Source: an uncultured Alphaproteobacteria bacterium (GTDB lineage Bacteria > Pseudomonadota > Alphaproteobacteria > RF32 > CAG-239). From it: a DNA stretch of 64,000 nucleotides. Under the pieces are notes generated by a model. The model searched no databases. It was not told where the DNA came from and saw nothing but the letters and a program-made list of their open reading frames with translations. The stretch lies in assembly GCA_934271715.1 (NCBI GenBank), contig CAKQRZ010000001.1, positions 62,001 through 126,000 of the forward strand. Reading direction: 5' to 3'. A program made the position numbers and the translations under genes. Shown one piece after another: positions 16,901 to 24,618 of the stretch (positions are counted from its first letter, which is position 1; the number at the start of each line of letters is the position of its first letter).

Positions 16901-18183
16901 TCTTTGCTGTCTACCGAAACTTTTACAAAATACTGCGGCGATTTTTTCTCTTCTACCAAGCTGCCTTCCATGGTTAAAACCGTGTTTCCGGCGCAGGCGG
17001 CATAAAATTCGTCCAGCGAAAGCGTGTTGTCTATCCAGCTGCCTTTCAGGCTGACGCTTTCCAAAGCGCCGGTGTCGCTGTTGTTTAACACCACGCGTTC
17101 CGAACTGATGTCGGCGTCTATATTGATATTCAGGTCAGGCTTATAAACGCTGCCTTTGGCTTTAAAGTTTTTGTATTCGGCTTTCAAAATAGAAAGCAGC
17201 GGGCGCAAATCCAGATTAACCAGCTGATATTTCAGGCTGACGGTGCGGTTTTTGCCTTGTTCGGCATGCAATGGAATAACCATATTGCCCGAACCCTCCA
17301 TTAAATTATCATATTTAATGATAAAGCTGGAAAGTTTTATTTGCTTGTCGTCAGTTTCTATGCCGACGGAAAACTGCAGCGGAACATTATAAACATTGTC
17401 CAGAATCTGCATATCGGTCAAAACATTGGCAAAGTCGGCCGTCTGTTTGGAACCGCCGCTGAAATCGCCTTTATAATATTGCTCGTTCGGCATATACACG
17501 CCGTCAAAACGCAGAAAACTTTCAGATTTCGGGTGGGTAATGGCAAAGTTTACCGGAACATCCGACAAACCGGAAAAGCTGCCCAGACTCAGCGCCAAGC
17601 CGAAATGGTCTTGATTTTTGATAAAGTTGCCGTCCAAACGATATGGTCCGGCCAAGGTTTCAGCCTGGATATCGGCATTAAACTGCGAAAGGTCAAATTT
17701 TATATTTTCCGTCGGATTTTCAAAGTGAACCAGCGCATTTTGAATATTCAGGCTCTGCAGGCGGGTGTTTTTATCCGAATCGCTGAAAGAAGTTTTGCTA
17801 TAGTTTTTCCAGTTAACAGCTCCTTGGTCGTCCACATTTACCCAAACTTCGGCGCCGATAAGCGAAAGCGAGCGGATGTCCGGCGCGCCTTTCAGCAGCG
17901 ACTGCAAAGAAACTTCGGTATTTAAATTGTCTATGGTTGCCAGCACCTCTGAAGAGCGGTTAGGGTTGATAATTTTGACATTTTTCGCGCTTAAAGTCGG
18001 CTGCGGCAGCAGCTCAACGCTTATCGGACCGGAAAATTCAATTTTTTTGCCGGTGATTTCCGAAAATTTATCGGCAATTTCTTGGCGGTGCGTGTTCCAG
18101 TCCATCATTGAAACATAGGCTGTCAAACCGCCGCCAGCTACTAAGCAAATTCCCAAAAATATCAAAATTATTTTTTTAAACAA
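13918..18183 (-). CDS. AsmA-family protein with C-terminal coiled coil
   Basis: 1421 residues. An N-terminal membrane helix (residues 5-25) is followed by the AsmA opening (HRQEIADKFSEITGKKIEFSGPISVELLPQPTLSAKNV) and a long beta-rich region, as in proteins proposed to bridge the envelope for phospholipid transport. The conserved AsmA C-terminal domain (FNFAAIEEDLAKRQYSKG) ends near residue 1030. Beyond it lie about 350 unusual residues, Gln/Glu/Lys-rich coiled coil and a low-complexity tail. Longer than typical AsmA (about 600). A convincing single gene with no internal break. Confidence 0.88.
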   Translation of the reverse strand: MFKKIILIFLGICLVAGGGLTAYVSMMDWNTHRQEIADKFSEITGKKIEFSGPISVELLPQPTLSAKNVKIINPNRSSEVLATIDNLNTEVSLQSLLKGAPDIRSLSLIGAEVWVNVDDQGAVNWKNYSKTSFSDSDKNTRLQSLNIQNALVHFENPTENIKFDLSQFNADIQAETLAGPYRLDGNFIKNQDHFGLALSLGSFSGLSDVPVNFAITHPKSESFLRFDGVYMPNEQYYKGDFSGGSKQTADFANVLTDMQILDNVYNVPLQFSVGIETDDKQIKLSSFIIKYDNLMEGSGNMVIPLHAEQGKNRTVSLKYQLVNLDLRPLLSILKAEYKNFKAKGSVYKPDLNINIDADISSERVVLNNSDTGALESVSLKGSWIDNTLSLDEFYAACAGNTVLTMEGSLVEEKKSPQYFVKVSVDSKDFLPFLNSLGLKLQSYTQATYRNAAASFNLSGNNNAVSVNDIKFAMDKMNIGGVAGVTFNDKGNFYELHLNSDKLNLDNYLPENEKEQNFMGNLKSDIQSLSFLKWLNINADLHSDNLTFRKNSLNNVTLKAEAKNGIVHVTELSGEDLLNTNFKLNTEVNNLGSLDIGFKDLNFDIRSSNMSEVKNSLKLPWPDWKIFKAADFEASGTYNGNLHEGTLKAKGIADEVKLEYDGLVKQDENFGFDGKLDIKTTNFGEFANNVGGSFKLTPATRGALNCNGFLSGDSQNWKFDQTSCLWGIVTYQGSGEVTVGKNTYKVAADLSADDLNLENLLEIQTSKNVPAINRQQENNFLQRPNLNADTFIFDIYRNLYLDINLTAAKVSYQGNSFKDLSVKILNSENVMQLNNLNMTADNQKINGNLLINYIQDTIVKGNLQVSDIDLANAGGSVYGFASGTMTLTGNFEMPAASVSDFVNNYTGSISFKADDVKVYGFNFAAIEEDLAKRQYSKGLFQVIRDNLQSGETKFPEFSGKINAERGSWKFENFVMQNDSAQLDVNGLVNFSDWKMNSDFTVTLSEPENIPPFTFSLSGLINKPALDINVESVARKYDAHWEELEAAEQARKAEQTRILNQNMAEAQNYVTSVSSSVNGYIPQLEEHQKNSDDEIYTAKYQQKLDRIAEINKTLDNMKGKAHLPDFTADDVSGINTYCAEVEQELQNWQDDIDNDYKTDVTARFARIGEDVENYDKKRAELVADYQKMLQEKFDSLLKIEATQFMMQNEDIKNYQTSLNEQNDAQNAQYDVISQKIDEAKALQDNIPVLEQKTAELRRLLQAYADNNKTMKGLYKSTSALLDDIISEQQKIYEEKKRKQKEQEMLENGEFPDSDENTDKAKDNPQAPVPAAETQPNEQALPVVDVKQNHIDDGALEQTVKIQPQGNNRPTLRKITEETSGGSVSGTIKKSYEEKVQSGAQTSGGLLKEAEGAMQKPSGTIVVK

Positions 18184-18214
18184 CGTTTTTCTCCCACCGG
18201 ATATAAAGATAAAC

Positions 18215-18244
18215 TTGACTTTTAGTGTATATTATCCCTACAAT
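18215..18244 (+). promoter_or_regulatory. promoter of the nucleoside salvage operon
   Basis: TTGACT, 18 bases, TACAAT, about 35 bases before the cdd start. Confidence 0.55.
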
Positions 18245-18278
18245 AAATCAATATTTTTTTATTATACGGGGTAAAACT

Positions 18279-18683
18279 ATGGAAAACACCAAAAAACTGT
18301 TAGAATCCGCGGCTTCCTGCCGCCTTAAGGCCTATGCGCCATATTCGCATTTTCTGGTCGGAGCGGCGATTTTAAGCGCTAACGGCAAAATTTTTTGCGG
18401 CTGCAATGTGGAAAATGCTTCTTATCCCTGCGGAACCTGCGCCGAAGCCGGTGCAATTTCTGCCATGGTTGCCGGTGGAGAAACTAAAATAAGCCGGATT
18501 TTGGTGATAGCCGACACAAAGCAGATTCTGCCTTGCGGCAACTGCCTGCAAAAAATTCTGGAGTTCGGCGATGAAAATACTTTAGTTATCAGCGCTGATT
18601 TATCCGGCATAGTTAAAACCTACAAGCTTTATGAGCTTTTGCCGAATTTTTTCAAAGCTGGAGATATGAATAATGCTGAATAA
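18279..18683 (+). CDS. cdd: cytidine deaminase
   Basis: 134 residues from the ATG at 18279, after CGGGG; an upstream in-frame start at 18225 overlaps the promoter. Family motifs: PYSHFLVGAA, NVENASY, the catalytic C-A-E (Cys54, Glu56) and PCGNC (Cys86, Cys89) that bind the zinc. CAEA replaces the usual CAER. Converts cytidine or deoxycytidine to uridine or deoxyuridine. First gene of a three-gene salvage operon; its end overlaps the next start by 11 bases. Confidence 0.9.
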   Translation: MENTKKLLESAASCRLKAYAPYSHFLVGAAILSANGKIFCGCNVENASYPCGTCAEAGAISAMVAGGETKISRILVIADTKQILPCGNCLQKILEFGDENTLVISADLSGIVKTYKLYELLPNFFKAGDMNNAE

Positions 18684-19470
18684 CTCGTTAAATTATATAA
18701 AACAGCAGCTTAACGGGTTTATCCCAGATACTGCTTTAATTTTAGGCTCCGGACTGGACGGCGTCAGCCAAGCGATAGAAAATCCGCTGTATATAAATTA
18801 TGCTGATATTCCGGATTTTCCACGGACGACGGTTGCCGGCCATAAAGGTCGTTTTGCCATCGGAAAAATCGGAAAACACCATGTTATTTGCATGGAGGGG
18901 CGTTTTCATTTGTATGAGGGAATCGCTCCGCAGCTGATTGATGAAGTTATTTCTCTGCTGGCGGCTTTGGAAGTTAAGCAGCTGATTATTACCAATGCCG
19001 CCGGTTCGCTGGATGTTAATATGCCGGCGGGCAGCCTGATGCTGATAAAAGACCACATCAATTTCAGCGGGCGCAACCCGTTGACCGGACCGCATGAAGA
19101 ACCGTATTTTCCGGATATGAGCAATGCCTATGACGCCGAAACCCGTGAAATTATTAAAAATTTGGCGGCAGAACAGCAGACCGAGCTGTTTGAGGGCGTG
19201 TATCTGATTGCCATGGGACCGAACTATGAAACTCCGAGCGAAGTTAAAATGTTTAGAATGTTCGGCGCTGATGCGGTCGGCATGTCTACGGTGCCGGAGG
19301 TTATATCGGCTGTGCATAAGGGCTTAAAGGTTTTGGCCTTTTCGGTTATTTCCAACTTGGGAACCGGACTTACCGCGGAAGTGCAAAATCATCAGGAAGT
19401 GCTGGCTCAGGTGGAAAAATCATCGCAGAAGCTGGAAAAATTACTCAAAACTTATTTACAACAATATTAA
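18673..19470 (+). CDS. punA: purine nucleoside phosphorylase
   Basis: 265 residues, the length of trimeric PNPs. ALILGSGLDGV holds the phosphate loop; AGHKGR, EGRFHLYEG and the TNAAGSL and YETPSE...GADAVGMSTVPE blocks are characteristic. Cleaves purine nucleosides with phosphate to base and (deoxy)ribose-1-phosphate. Overlaps cdd and sits 12 bases before deoA, so the three are probably translated from one mRNA. Confidence 0.92.
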   Translation: MLNNSLNYIKQQLNGFIPDTALILGSGLDGVSQAIENPLYINYADIPDFPRTTVAGHKGRFAIGKIGKHHVICMEGRFHLYEGIAPQLIDEVISLLAALEVKQLIITNAAGSLDVNMPAGSLMLIKDHINFSGRNPLTGPHEEPYFPDMSNAYDAETREIIKNLAAEQQTELFEGVYLIAMGPNYETPSEVKMFRMFGADAVGMSTVPEVISAVHKGLKVLAFSVISNLGTGLTAEVQNHQEVLAQVEKSSQKLEKLLKTYLQQY

Positions 19471-19482
19471 GGAGATTGTCGC

Positions 19483-20793
19483 ATGATACCTCAGGAAATT
19501 ATCCGCCGCAAGCGCAATAAAGAAACTTTGGCACCGGAAGAAATCCGGAGCTTTATTAACGGCATGGCGCATAAAGAAGTGGCGGATATACAAGTTGCAG
19601 CGCTGACTATGGCGATTTTTTTGAACGGATTCAATGCCGCCGAAACTACGGCTTTGACTTTGGCTATGCGCGATTCCGGAGATATTCTGAACTGGGACGG
19701 CTACGACAAGCCGATAGTGGATAAGCATTCCAGCGGCGGCGTCGGCGACAAAGTGAGCCTTATGCTGGCTCCGCTTTTGGCGGTCTGCGATGTTTATGTG
19801 CCGATGATTGCCGGACGCGGCTTGGGGCATACTGGCGGCACGATTGATAAGCTGGAGGCGATTTCCGGCTATAATACTCAGGCGGATATAGATTTATTTA
19901 AAAAGACTGTAAAAAATGTGGGCTGCGCCATTATCGGGCAAACTGCAAATTTAGCTCCGGCCGATAAAAAAATTTACGCTATCCGCGATGTCTGCAGCAC
20001 CGTGGAATCCATTCCTTTAATTACCGCTTCCATACTTTCTAAAAAACTGGCTGCCGGCTTGCAGTATCTGGTAATGGATTTAAAGTGCGGCAACGGTGCT
20101 TTTATGGGCAATTTTGACGATGCAAAAGCGTTGGCGCAGTCTATTGTAGATGTGGCAAATCAGGCCGGTACCAAAACCCGCGCTGTTTTGACGGATATGA
20201 ATCAGGTTTTGGGTTGGTCGGCGGGCAACGCGGTGGAAATCCGCGAAGCTTTGGATTATTTGAAAAATCAAAATATCAATATTCGTTTGGATATAATCAC
20301 TAAAGAGCTGGGGGCGGAGCTGCTGCTGCAATGCGGGCGCTGCAAAACTTTTAACGAAGCTTTAGAACTGCTGAATAAAGCACAGGCTTCCGGCGCGGCT
20401 TTGGAAAAATTCGGACAGATGGTTACAGCCTTGGGCGGTTCGCCGGAGTTTGCGGAAAATCCGGAAAAATATCTGCCGCAGGCAAAATATCAAAAGCCGG
20501 TATACGCCGAAACCGACGGCTATGTCTGCGGAATGGATACCCGTGCAGTCGGCGTCAGCATTATAAAGCTGCACGGCGGACGTACGGTTCCGGATCAAAA
20601 GCTGAATCTGGCTACCGGATATACGGAATTTGCCCAAATCGGCGATGCAGCAGAGGCCGGACGCACTCCGCTGGCGGTTGTGCATTATGACGATGAAGCG
20701 GAGTATGAAGCCGCCAAGCAAGATTTGCTGGCCGCTATTGAAATCCGTGAGAAGCAGCCGCCGGTGCATAATCCGATTCTGATGAAAATCTAG
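19483..20793 (+). CDS. deoA: thymidine (pyrimidine-nucleoside) phosphorylase
   Basis: 436 residues. Motifs in order: DIQVAALTMAIFLNG, DKHSSGGVGDKVSL (phosphate-binding, near residue 80), MIAGRGLGHTGGTIDKLE (the family signature) and DLKCGNGAFM. Splits thymidine/deoxyuridine with phosphate, completing the route from cytidine and purine nucleosides started by the two upstream genes. AGGAGA precedes the ATG. Confidence 0.93.
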   Translation: MIPQEIIRRKRNKETLAPEEIRSFINGMAHKEVADIQVAALTMAIFLNGFNAAETTALTLAMRDSGDILNWDGYDKPIVDKHSSGGVGDKVSLMLAPLLAVCDVYVPMIAGRGLGHTGGTIDKLEAISGYNTQADIDLFKKTVKNVGCAIIGQTANLAPADKKIYAIRDVCSTVESIPLITASILSKKLAAGLQYLVMDLKCGNGAFMGNFDDAKALAQSIVDVANQAGTKTRAVLTDMNQVLGWSAGNAVEIREALDYLKNQNINIRLDIITKELGAELLLQCGRCKTFNEALELLNKAQASGAALEKFGQMVTALGGSPEFAENPEKYLPQAKYQKPVYAETDGYVCGMDTRAVGVSIIKLHGGRTVPDQKLNLATGYTEFAQIGDAAEAGRTPLAVVHYDDEAEYEAAKQDLLAAIEIREKQPPVHNPILMKI

Positions 20794-20798
20794 CCTGC

Positions 20799-21722
20799 TC
20801 AGGTATGCACATAGTCGCGGATTTTTTCGGCGCTTTGCCGCAGCAAGGCGTGTTCGGAAGCCGAAAGTTCCGGATATAGAATGCGGCTGATACCGCCGCG
20901 GTTTATAACTGCAGGCAGCGAAAGGCAGATGTCTTTTACGCCCTCTATTTCATTGTGCAGGGCGGAAACGGTCAGAATGGCGTTTTCATTATAGGCAATA
21001 GCTTTGCAGATTCTGGTTAAGCCGGCGGCAATCCCATAATAAGTGGCGCCTTTGCCGGCAATGATTTTGTAGGCGGCGTTGCGGACTTCACTGTCTATGT
21101 GGTTTTTAATTTCAGCATTCAGCGAAATTCCGGCTTCGGCGGCGTAAGATTCCAGCGGCATGTTGCCGGCTAAAGCCGCCGACCAGATTAAAACCTCGCT
21201 GTCTCCGTGTTCGCCCAGCACATAGGCATGGATGGACTGGGGTGCCAATCTTAAGTAGCTGCCTAAAATTGTGCGGAACCGCGCGGTGTCTAAGATTGTG
21301 CCGGAGCCGATAATGCGCGAAACCGGCAGCTTGGCTTCTTTGGCTAAATAAGATGTCAGCAAGTCAACCGGATTGGAGGCAACCAAAATTAGTGAATCCG
21401 CTGCATAGGCGGCAATGCCTTTTACGATGTCTTTGAAAATTTCCGCGTTTTTTTCAAATAGGTTCAGGCGGGTTTCGCCGGGGTTCTGATGAATGCCCGC
21501 GGTAATAATGATGATATCGGCGCCGCTCATATCTTTATAGGTGCCGGATTTTATGCTGCAGGGAAAGGTGTAGGGCGTGGCGTGTAAAATATCTAAGGCT
21601 TCGGCCTCGGCTCGGTTGCGGTTGATATCGCATAAAACCAGCTCCCGCGCTAATCCAGCCGCCGCTAAAGAATAGGCGGAGGTGCTGCCGACCAATCCGC
21701 TGCCGATTATGGCAATTTTCAT
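20799..21722 (-). CDS. ldh: L-lactate dehydrogenase
   Basis: 307 residues. N-terminal Rossmann loop IIGSGLVGS, ASNPVDLLTS, GSGTILDTARFR and the catalytic GEHGDS His near residue 178. The substrate loop reads GIHQNPGETR: Gln at the specificity position points to lactate rather than malate dehydrogenase (which has Arg). Converts pyruvate and NADH to lactate, suggesting fermentative metabolism. Convergent with deoA, five bases apart. Confidence 0.9.
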   Translation of the reverse strand: MKIAIIGSGLVGSTSAYSLAAAGLARELVLCDINRNRAEAEALDILHATPYTFPCSIKSGTYKDMSGADIIIITAGIHQNPGETRLNLFEKNAEIFKDIVKGIAAYAADSLILVASNPVDLLTSYLAKEAKLPVSRIIGSGTILDTARFRTILGSYLRLAPQSIHAYVLGEHGDSEVLIWSAALAGNMPLESYAAEAGISLNAEIKNHIDSEVRNAAYKIIAGKGATYYGIAAGLTRICKAIAYNENAILTVSALHNEIEGVKDICLSLPAVINRGGISRILYPELSASEHALLRQSAEKIRDYVHT

Positions 21723-21970
21723 GATAATCTCCTTGTTTTTCTGTCTAAATACGGTATATGTAATGACTTTTTTGCAAAAAACAACCCTCTTTATACACCT
21801 TTGCTGTTGAAACTAATGTATTGTTTTTTTGTGCTTTTTAGCAGATATAAACAAATTATTTAGGCAAAAATAAAAATAATGCTTGTCAAACCGTATAAAA
21901 TTGTGCTAACAAAAAGGCACAGGCGATGACGTCTGAAAAAATTGTTTTAATTTTATTGAGGTTAAATTAA

Positions 21971-22204
21971 ATGACTGATACCGCAGAACGCGTTAAAAAG
22001 ATTGTTGCCAAACATTTAGGTGTTGATGAATCTAAAGTTGTTGAAACAGCTAGTTTCATTGATGACTTGGGTGCAGATAGCTTGGATACAGTTGAATTGG
22101 TAATGGCTTTTGAAGAAGAATTCGGTTGCGAAATCCCTGACAAAGCTGCAGAAAAAATTCTGACTGTAAAAGATGCTATTGACTATCTTTCTAAGAATGC
22201 GTAA
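21971..22204 (+). CDS. acpP: acyl carrier protein
   Basis: 77 residues, acidic, with the phosphopantetheine site GADSLD (Ser37). Carries growing fatty acyl chains for FabF, whose gene follows after a hairpin. The 248 bases upstream are AT-rich and must hold the promoter; several weak candidates are visible, none decisive. Confidence 0.97.
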   Translation: MTDTAERVKKIVAKHLGVDESKVVETASFIDDLGADSLDTVELVMAFEEEFGCEIPDKAAEKILTVKDAIDYLSKNA

Positions 22205-22225
22205 GTCGTAAGGCTTTGTTTAATT

Positions 22226-22264
22226 AAACTCGCTTTAGTCTATCACGGAACAGCGAGTTTTTTT
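22226..22264 (+). terminator. hairpin between acpP and fabF
   Basis: aaactcgct/agcgagttt stem with a 17-base loop and trailing T run. It probably lets acpP be expressed well above fabF by partial termination. Confidence 0.7.
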
Positions 22265-22290
22265 ATAAAATTAACATGAGGTTTTAATAT

Positions 22291-23571
22291 ATGAGAAGAG
22301 TTGTCGTAACAGGTTTGGGCGTTGTTTCGCCTTTTGGACGCGGCGTAGAATATAACTGGGATTGCCTGATGGCAGGCAAATCCGCTATCCGTAAAATTGA
22401 GAATATTGATTTGAAAGATATTCCGGTACACATAGCTGGCCAAGTTCCATTTGGCGAAGGCGAACATGAATTTAATCCGGATACGGTAATGGCTCCAAAA
22501 GACCAGAAAAAAGCCGATAAATTTATTTTATACGGTGTTGCCGCCGCTAATGACGCATTGAAAGATGCTAATTACGAGCCAAGCGAATTGAGCGATGAAG
22601 AACAATGCCGCGCCGGCGTGATGATTGGTTCCGGTATTGGCGGATTGAATAATATTTATGAAAATTCGGTGTCCTTTAATGAAGTGGGAATTAAACGTAT
22701 TTCTCCGTTTTTTATTCCGTCTTGCTTGATTAACTTGATTTCAGGTACAGTTTCGATTGATCATAAGCTGCGCGGCCCTAACCACGCTTGTGTAACCGCT
22801 TGTTCAACCGGTACGCACGCTATTGGCGATGCTACGCGCATTATTGCTATGGGTGATGCAGATGTTATGGTTGCCGGCGGTGCGGAATCGGCTGTAAACG
22901 TTTTAGGTTTGGCCGGATTTGCTCGTATGCATGCAGTGACTGCCGAATTTAATGATGAACCGGAAAAAGCTTCCCGCCCTTGGGATAAACGCCGCAGCGG
23001 CTTTGTAATGGGCGAGGGTGCCGGTGTTGTTGTTTTAGAAGAGTTGGAACACGCTAAAGCCCGCGGTGCGCATATTTATGCCGAGGTTGTTGGTTATGGT
23101 ATGAGCGGCGATGCTCACCACATGACTGCGCCTTGTCCAGATGGCGATGGTGCTTACCGCGCTATGAAAATGGCTGTTAGCCACGCCAAAGAACATGGTG
23201 TAGAACTGGAAGATATTAACTACATCAATGCGCATGGTACGTCTACTCCATTGGGTGATTTGGGTGAAGCGCAGGCGGTTCAGCGTTTGTTTGGCGATAA
23301 ACTGAGTTGCACTTCAATGTCTTCAACAAAATCTTCTATTGGCCACTTGTTGGGTGCAGCCGGTGCAGTTGAGGCTGTTTATACTATCAAAGCCATTGTG
23401 GAACAGACTTGTCCGGCAACTTTGAATTTGGAAGATCCTGCCGATGAAGTTAAAGATATTGATTTGGTACCTTTGAAACCTAAGAAAAAGGCTATCAAAG
23501 CCGCTATGTCAAATTCATTTGGCTTTGGCGGAACCAACTCGTCTTTGATTTTCAAAAAGTACGAAGATTAA
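22291..23571 (+). CDS. fabF: 3-oxoacyl-ACP synthase II (KAS II)
   Basis: 426 residues with the Cys-His-His triad: ACVTACSTGTHA (catalytic Cys about residue 169), NAHGTSTPLGD (about 312) and SSIGHLLGAAG (about 349). Elongates acyl-ACP with malonyl-ACP. The acpP-fabF-mltG order is common in proteobacteria. Confidence 0.95.
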   Translation: MRRVVVTGLGVVSPFGRGVEYNWDCLMAGKSAIRKIENIDLKDIPVHIAGQVPFGEGEHEFNPDTVMAPKDQKKADKFILYGVAAANDALKDANYEPSELSDEEQCRAGVMIGSGIGGLNNIYENSVSFNEVGIKRISPFFIPSCLINLISGTVSIDHKLRGPNHACVTACSTGTHAIGDATRIIAMGDADVMVAGGAESAVNVLGLAGFARMHAVTAEFNDEPEKASRPWDKRRSGFVMGEGAGVVVLEELEHAKARGAHIYAEVVGYGMSGDAHHMTAPCPDGDGAYRAMKMAVSHAKEHGVELEDINYINAHGTSTPLGDLGEAQAVQRLFGDKLSCTSMSSTKSSIGHLLGAAGAVEAVYTIKAIVEQTCPATLNLEDPADEVKDIDLVPLKPKKKAIKAAMSNSFGFGGTNSSLIFKKYED

Positions 23572-23589
23572 AAAATAAGGAATAAAACT

Positions 23590-24543
23590 ATGAAAAAGCT
23601 GTTGTTGTTACTACTGATAATCGGCGGTGCGGCGGCAGCTTTTTTGTATGATTATGCCGTTAATAAACAGCTGGTTATAAAAGAAGATACGTTGTTTTTG
23701 GTGCATAAGGGAGATTCGCTGAACAAAATAGCGCAGGCTCTGCAAGACCAGCAGCTTGTTGAAAATAAGCATATTTTTATTTTATATGCCAGACTGCATA
23801 GATTATATCCGCAGATAAAAGCCGGAGAATATCTGCTGGAAAAAGATTTTTCTTTGGCGCAGCTGGGGCAAAAGCTGGCGTCCGGCAAAGTATTTTTGCG
23901 TAAAATCACATTTCCGGAGGGTGTGACTTCAGCAGAAGTGTCTGGACTTTTGCAAAATGATGAATTTTTAAGCAAAGAAGATTTTGAAACTCCGGCCGAG
24001 GGAAGTATTTTGCCGGAAACCTATACTTTTTCCCGCAGCGACAGCCCGAAAAAAATTGTAGCGCAGGCGCAAAAGGCAATGCAGGAGGTTTTGCAGCAGG
24101 CTTGGAATGAGCGTGATGAAAATCTGCCTCTGCAGTCTAAAGAAGAGCTGCTGATATTAGCTTCTATAGTGGAAAAAGAAACCGGTATCGGTATGGAGCG
24201 CGCGCAGGTGGCGTCGGTTTTTGTGAATCGCCTGCGTTTGGGAATGCTGCTGCAGACCGACCCGACGGTTATTTATGCCGTAACCGGCGGTAAAGAAGAA
24301 CTTAACCGCTCTTTAACCCGCAAAGATTTAGCAATAGACAGCCCGTATAACACTTATAAATATGCAGGCTTGCCGCCGGCGCCGATTTGCAATCCGGGAA
24401 AAGAGGCTATTTTTGCCGCGGCTCATCCGGCTGAAACAAACTATCTGTATTTTGTAGCGTCCGGCAGCGGTGGACATAATTTTGCCGCTACGCTGTCTGA
24501 ACATAATGAAAATGTGCGCAAGTGGCGTGAATTGAATAAATAA
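23590..24543 (+). CDS. mltG: endolytic murein transglycosylase MltG
   Basis: 317 residues. One N-terminal membrane helix, a LysM-like region (LVHKGDSLNKIAQAL), and the YceG domain with EGVTSAEV, ILASIVEKETG (catalytic Glu) and QTDPTVIYAV...SPYNTY. Cleaves nascent glycan strands in the periplasm. Eighteen bases after fabF, same operon. Confidence 0.93.
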   Translation: MKKLLLLLLIIGGAAAAFLYDYAVNKQLVIKEDTLFLVHKGDSLNKIAQALQDQQLVENKHIFILYARLHRLYPQIKAGEYLLEKDFSLAQLGQKLASGKVFLRKITFPEGVTSAEVSGLLQNDEFLSKEDFETPAEGSILPETYTFSRSDSPKKIVAQAQKAMQEVLQQAWNERDENLPLQSKEELLILASIVEKETGIGMERAQVASVFVNRLRLGMLLQTDPTVIYAVTGGKEELNRSLTRKDLAIDSPYNTYKYAGLPPAPICNPGKEAIFAAAHPAETNYLYFVASGSGGHNFAATLSEHNENVRKWRELNK

Positions 24544-24546
24544 ACC

Positions 24547-24575
24547 TAGACAAAATTATATTTGCGTGCTATCTT
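24547..24575 (+). promoter_or_regulatory. weak promoter of the 24619 gene
   Basis: TAGACA, 17 bases, TATCTT just after mltG. Confidence 0.35.
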
Positions 24576-24618
24576 ACTCATAAATTGACAGACTCCTTAG
24601 GCGTTGATGAGGTATAAC